From Chitinophaga sp. SYP-B3965 (lineage in GTDB: Bacteria > Bacteroidota > Bacteroidia > Chitinophagales > Chitinophagaceae), in contig NZ_WJFD01000001.1 in NCBI RefSeq assembly GCF_009647655.1, forward strand, positions 2,108,001 through 2,172,000: 64,000 nt of DNA, written 5' to 3'. Of the stretch, positions 63,057-64,000 are shown piece by piece. Both the position numbers and the translations under genes were made by a program. A model generated the notes under the pieces. It did not search any database. It saw only the letters and a list, made by a program, of their open reading frames with translations, and was not told the DNA's origin. Each line of letters begins with the position of its first letter. Within the stretch, counting starts at the first letter, position 1.

Positions 63057-64000
63057 TTAGAAGGTAACATTAAGGCCTACGGTTAATGTGCGGGATTGCG
63101 GGTAACTACCCAGATCCACACCACGCATATTAGCATTCTCGAAGGCGCTTACTTCCGGATCATATCCTGAATAATTAGTGAACGTGAACAGGTTGATGGC
63201 ATTAAAATACATCCGCAGGTTAGAGATCCCCCTGATCTTAGGGAAGGTGTAACCCAACTGGATATTCTTGATGCGCACATAAGAGCCGTCTTCCAGGAAC
63301 TGGCGGGAGAACCGGCTGGCAGTAATGTTTGCCTGGTTAGGCTGTATGATCGTATTGCTGGTACCCTCACCTCTCCACCTGCTATCATACACTTCCTGGG
63401 GAATGTTCACACTGCCGTTAAGGGTATGGAAGTTCATGCGATTGGTATGAAGCACATCATTGCCCTGCACCCCGGAGATCAATACACTCAGGTCAAAATT
63501 CTTATAGCTGAAGTTAGTAGTGAACCCCCAGTTGAAATCAGGATTCACATCTCCTATCTGCTCGCGGTCCAGGTCATTCAGCTGTTTGTCGTCATTAAGG
63601 TCCTTATACCTTGTCTGCCCCACCTTTGCATCCAGCTGCACGGCTTTGAAAGCATCCACTTCTGCCTGGTTCTGAAAAATACCATCTTCCACAAATCCCC
63701 ATACTGTACCAATAGGTAAACCCACTTTTTGAATGAAAGGCCGTGCATCGAGTCCGTAGCCTGCTCCTAACCTGTCTGCAAATTGTTCCTGCAACTCGCC
63801 GAGGTCTGTGATCTCATTGCGGTTGAAAGAGATGTTACCCGCCACATTCCATTTGAAGTCGCCGGTAAAGATATTGCTACCCAGTTCCAGCTCTATTCCT
63901 TTGTTCGTTACATTACCGGAGTTCACCGTTACCGTGTTATAACCGGTGGAAGGTGGCTGTGTGATCTGTTGCAGCAGATCTCTTGTTTTACGTTGATAAA
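63057..64000 (-). CDS. SusC/RagA-family TonB-dependent transporter, 5' end outside window
   Basis: Only the C-terminal ~314 residues are inside. The frame stays open to base 64000 (QRKTRDLLQQITQPPSTGYN), so a start at 63926 (GTG) is artificial. Typical SusC barrel end: NFDLSVLISGVQGNDVLHTN, GSYVRIKNIQLGYTFPKI, NAINLFTFTNYSGYDPEVSA, and the terminal SRTLTVGLNVTF. The upstream plug and signal are not visible. Operon with susD (10-base gap) and the GH130 gene. Confidence 0.93.
   Translation of the reverse strand, partial: YQRKTRDLLQQITQPPSTGYNTVTVNSGNVTNKGIELELGSNIFTGDFKWNVAGNISFNRNEITDLGELQEQFADRLGAGYGLDARPFIQKVGLPIGTVWGFVEDGIFQNQAEVDAFKAVQLDAKVGQTRYKDLNDDKQLNDLDREQIGDVNPDFNWGFTTNFSYKNFDLSVLISGVQGNDVLHTNRMNFHTLNGSVNIPQEVYDSRWRGEGTSNTIIQPNQANITASRFSRQFLEDGSYVRIKNIQLGYTFPKIRGISNLRMYFNAINLFTFTNYSGYDPEVSAFENANMRGVDLGSYPQSRTLTVGLNVTF

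Noticed and set aside
63057..63926. Short independent gene starting at GTG 63926
   Set aside because: The frame continues to the window edge with SusC-type sequence, so it is the C-terminal end of a larger gene.

Overview
The window looks like a chromosomal segment of a Bacteroidota member close to Chitinophaga (family Chitinophagaceae). The basis is two SusC/SusD outer-membrane uptake pairs, one-component regulators with a beta-propeller and Y_Y_Y sensor part, TAnnTTTG-type -7 promoter boxes, a SUF-type Fe-S operon, many secreted peptidases and glycosidases, and several protein families typical of this phylum (DUF4251, DUF4846, DUF1080, LytTR). Genus is an inference; no rRNA or marker was available. 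About 57 protein genes, one intact tRNA-Lys(CTT) and one decayed tRNA-Lys copy are annotated.

Layout. 1-9.2 kb: end of a hypothetical gene, then a beta-glucan utilisation locus (propeller/LuxR regulator divergent from susC, susD and a GH16 beta-glucanase). 9.2-14.3 kb: small accessory genes (AraC, aldo/keto reductase, VOC, ankyrin) and an AT-rich two-gene islet (FRG-domain protein plus an unknown partner) that ends at tRNA-Lys. 14.3-21.2 kb: a SufR-like Fe-S regulator divergent from sufB-C-D-S-E, a DUF59 gene and a free methionine sulfoxide reductase. 21.2-21.7 kb: four tandem copies of an 86-89 bp unit plus an inverted core. 21.7-25.9 kb: a TlpA-like thioredoxin protein divergent from a LytS-type histidine pseudokinase, an intact kinase and a LytTR response regulator. 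25.9-48.7 kb: housekeeping and accessory genes (M1 peptidase, ABC permease, FAD oxidoreductase, DsbA-like, DUF2341/LamG, DUF1080, HxlR, DinB, S10 peptidase, GH31, methyltransferase/phosphoesterase pair, CvfB-like, cold shock protein, coiled-coil repeat protein). 48.8-57.2 kb: a membrane-anchored LytTR regulator followed by a TonB receptor, a beta-helix lipoprotein, a diheme c-type cytochrome lipoprotein and a large GAF protein. 57.3-64 kb: an M16 peptidase and the end of a mannan-type locus (GH130 mannosylglucose phosphorylase, susD, partial susC).

The best candidate for an undescribed system is the 48.8-54.8 kb locus. It pairs the beta-helix and diheme cytochrome families, which are known to co-occur but have no assigned function, with a dedicated outer-membrane receptor and a membrane LytTR regulator. 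Three TTCACCCC repeats spaced 20 and 21 bp apart lie between the regulator and the receptor. Second is the pseudokinase/kinase/LytTR set, with a 14-bp direct repeat at 21-bp spacing in its upstream region. Third is the FRG two-gene islet. Other sequence-level signals are a 37-bp motif present twice around 11-12.5 kb, a dyad CGCAAA-N9-TTTGCG in the sufR-sufB gap, the tRNA-Lys remnant at 34.3 kb and a 21-bp perfect inverted repeat after dinB. All calls come from reading the sequence; no database search was run.
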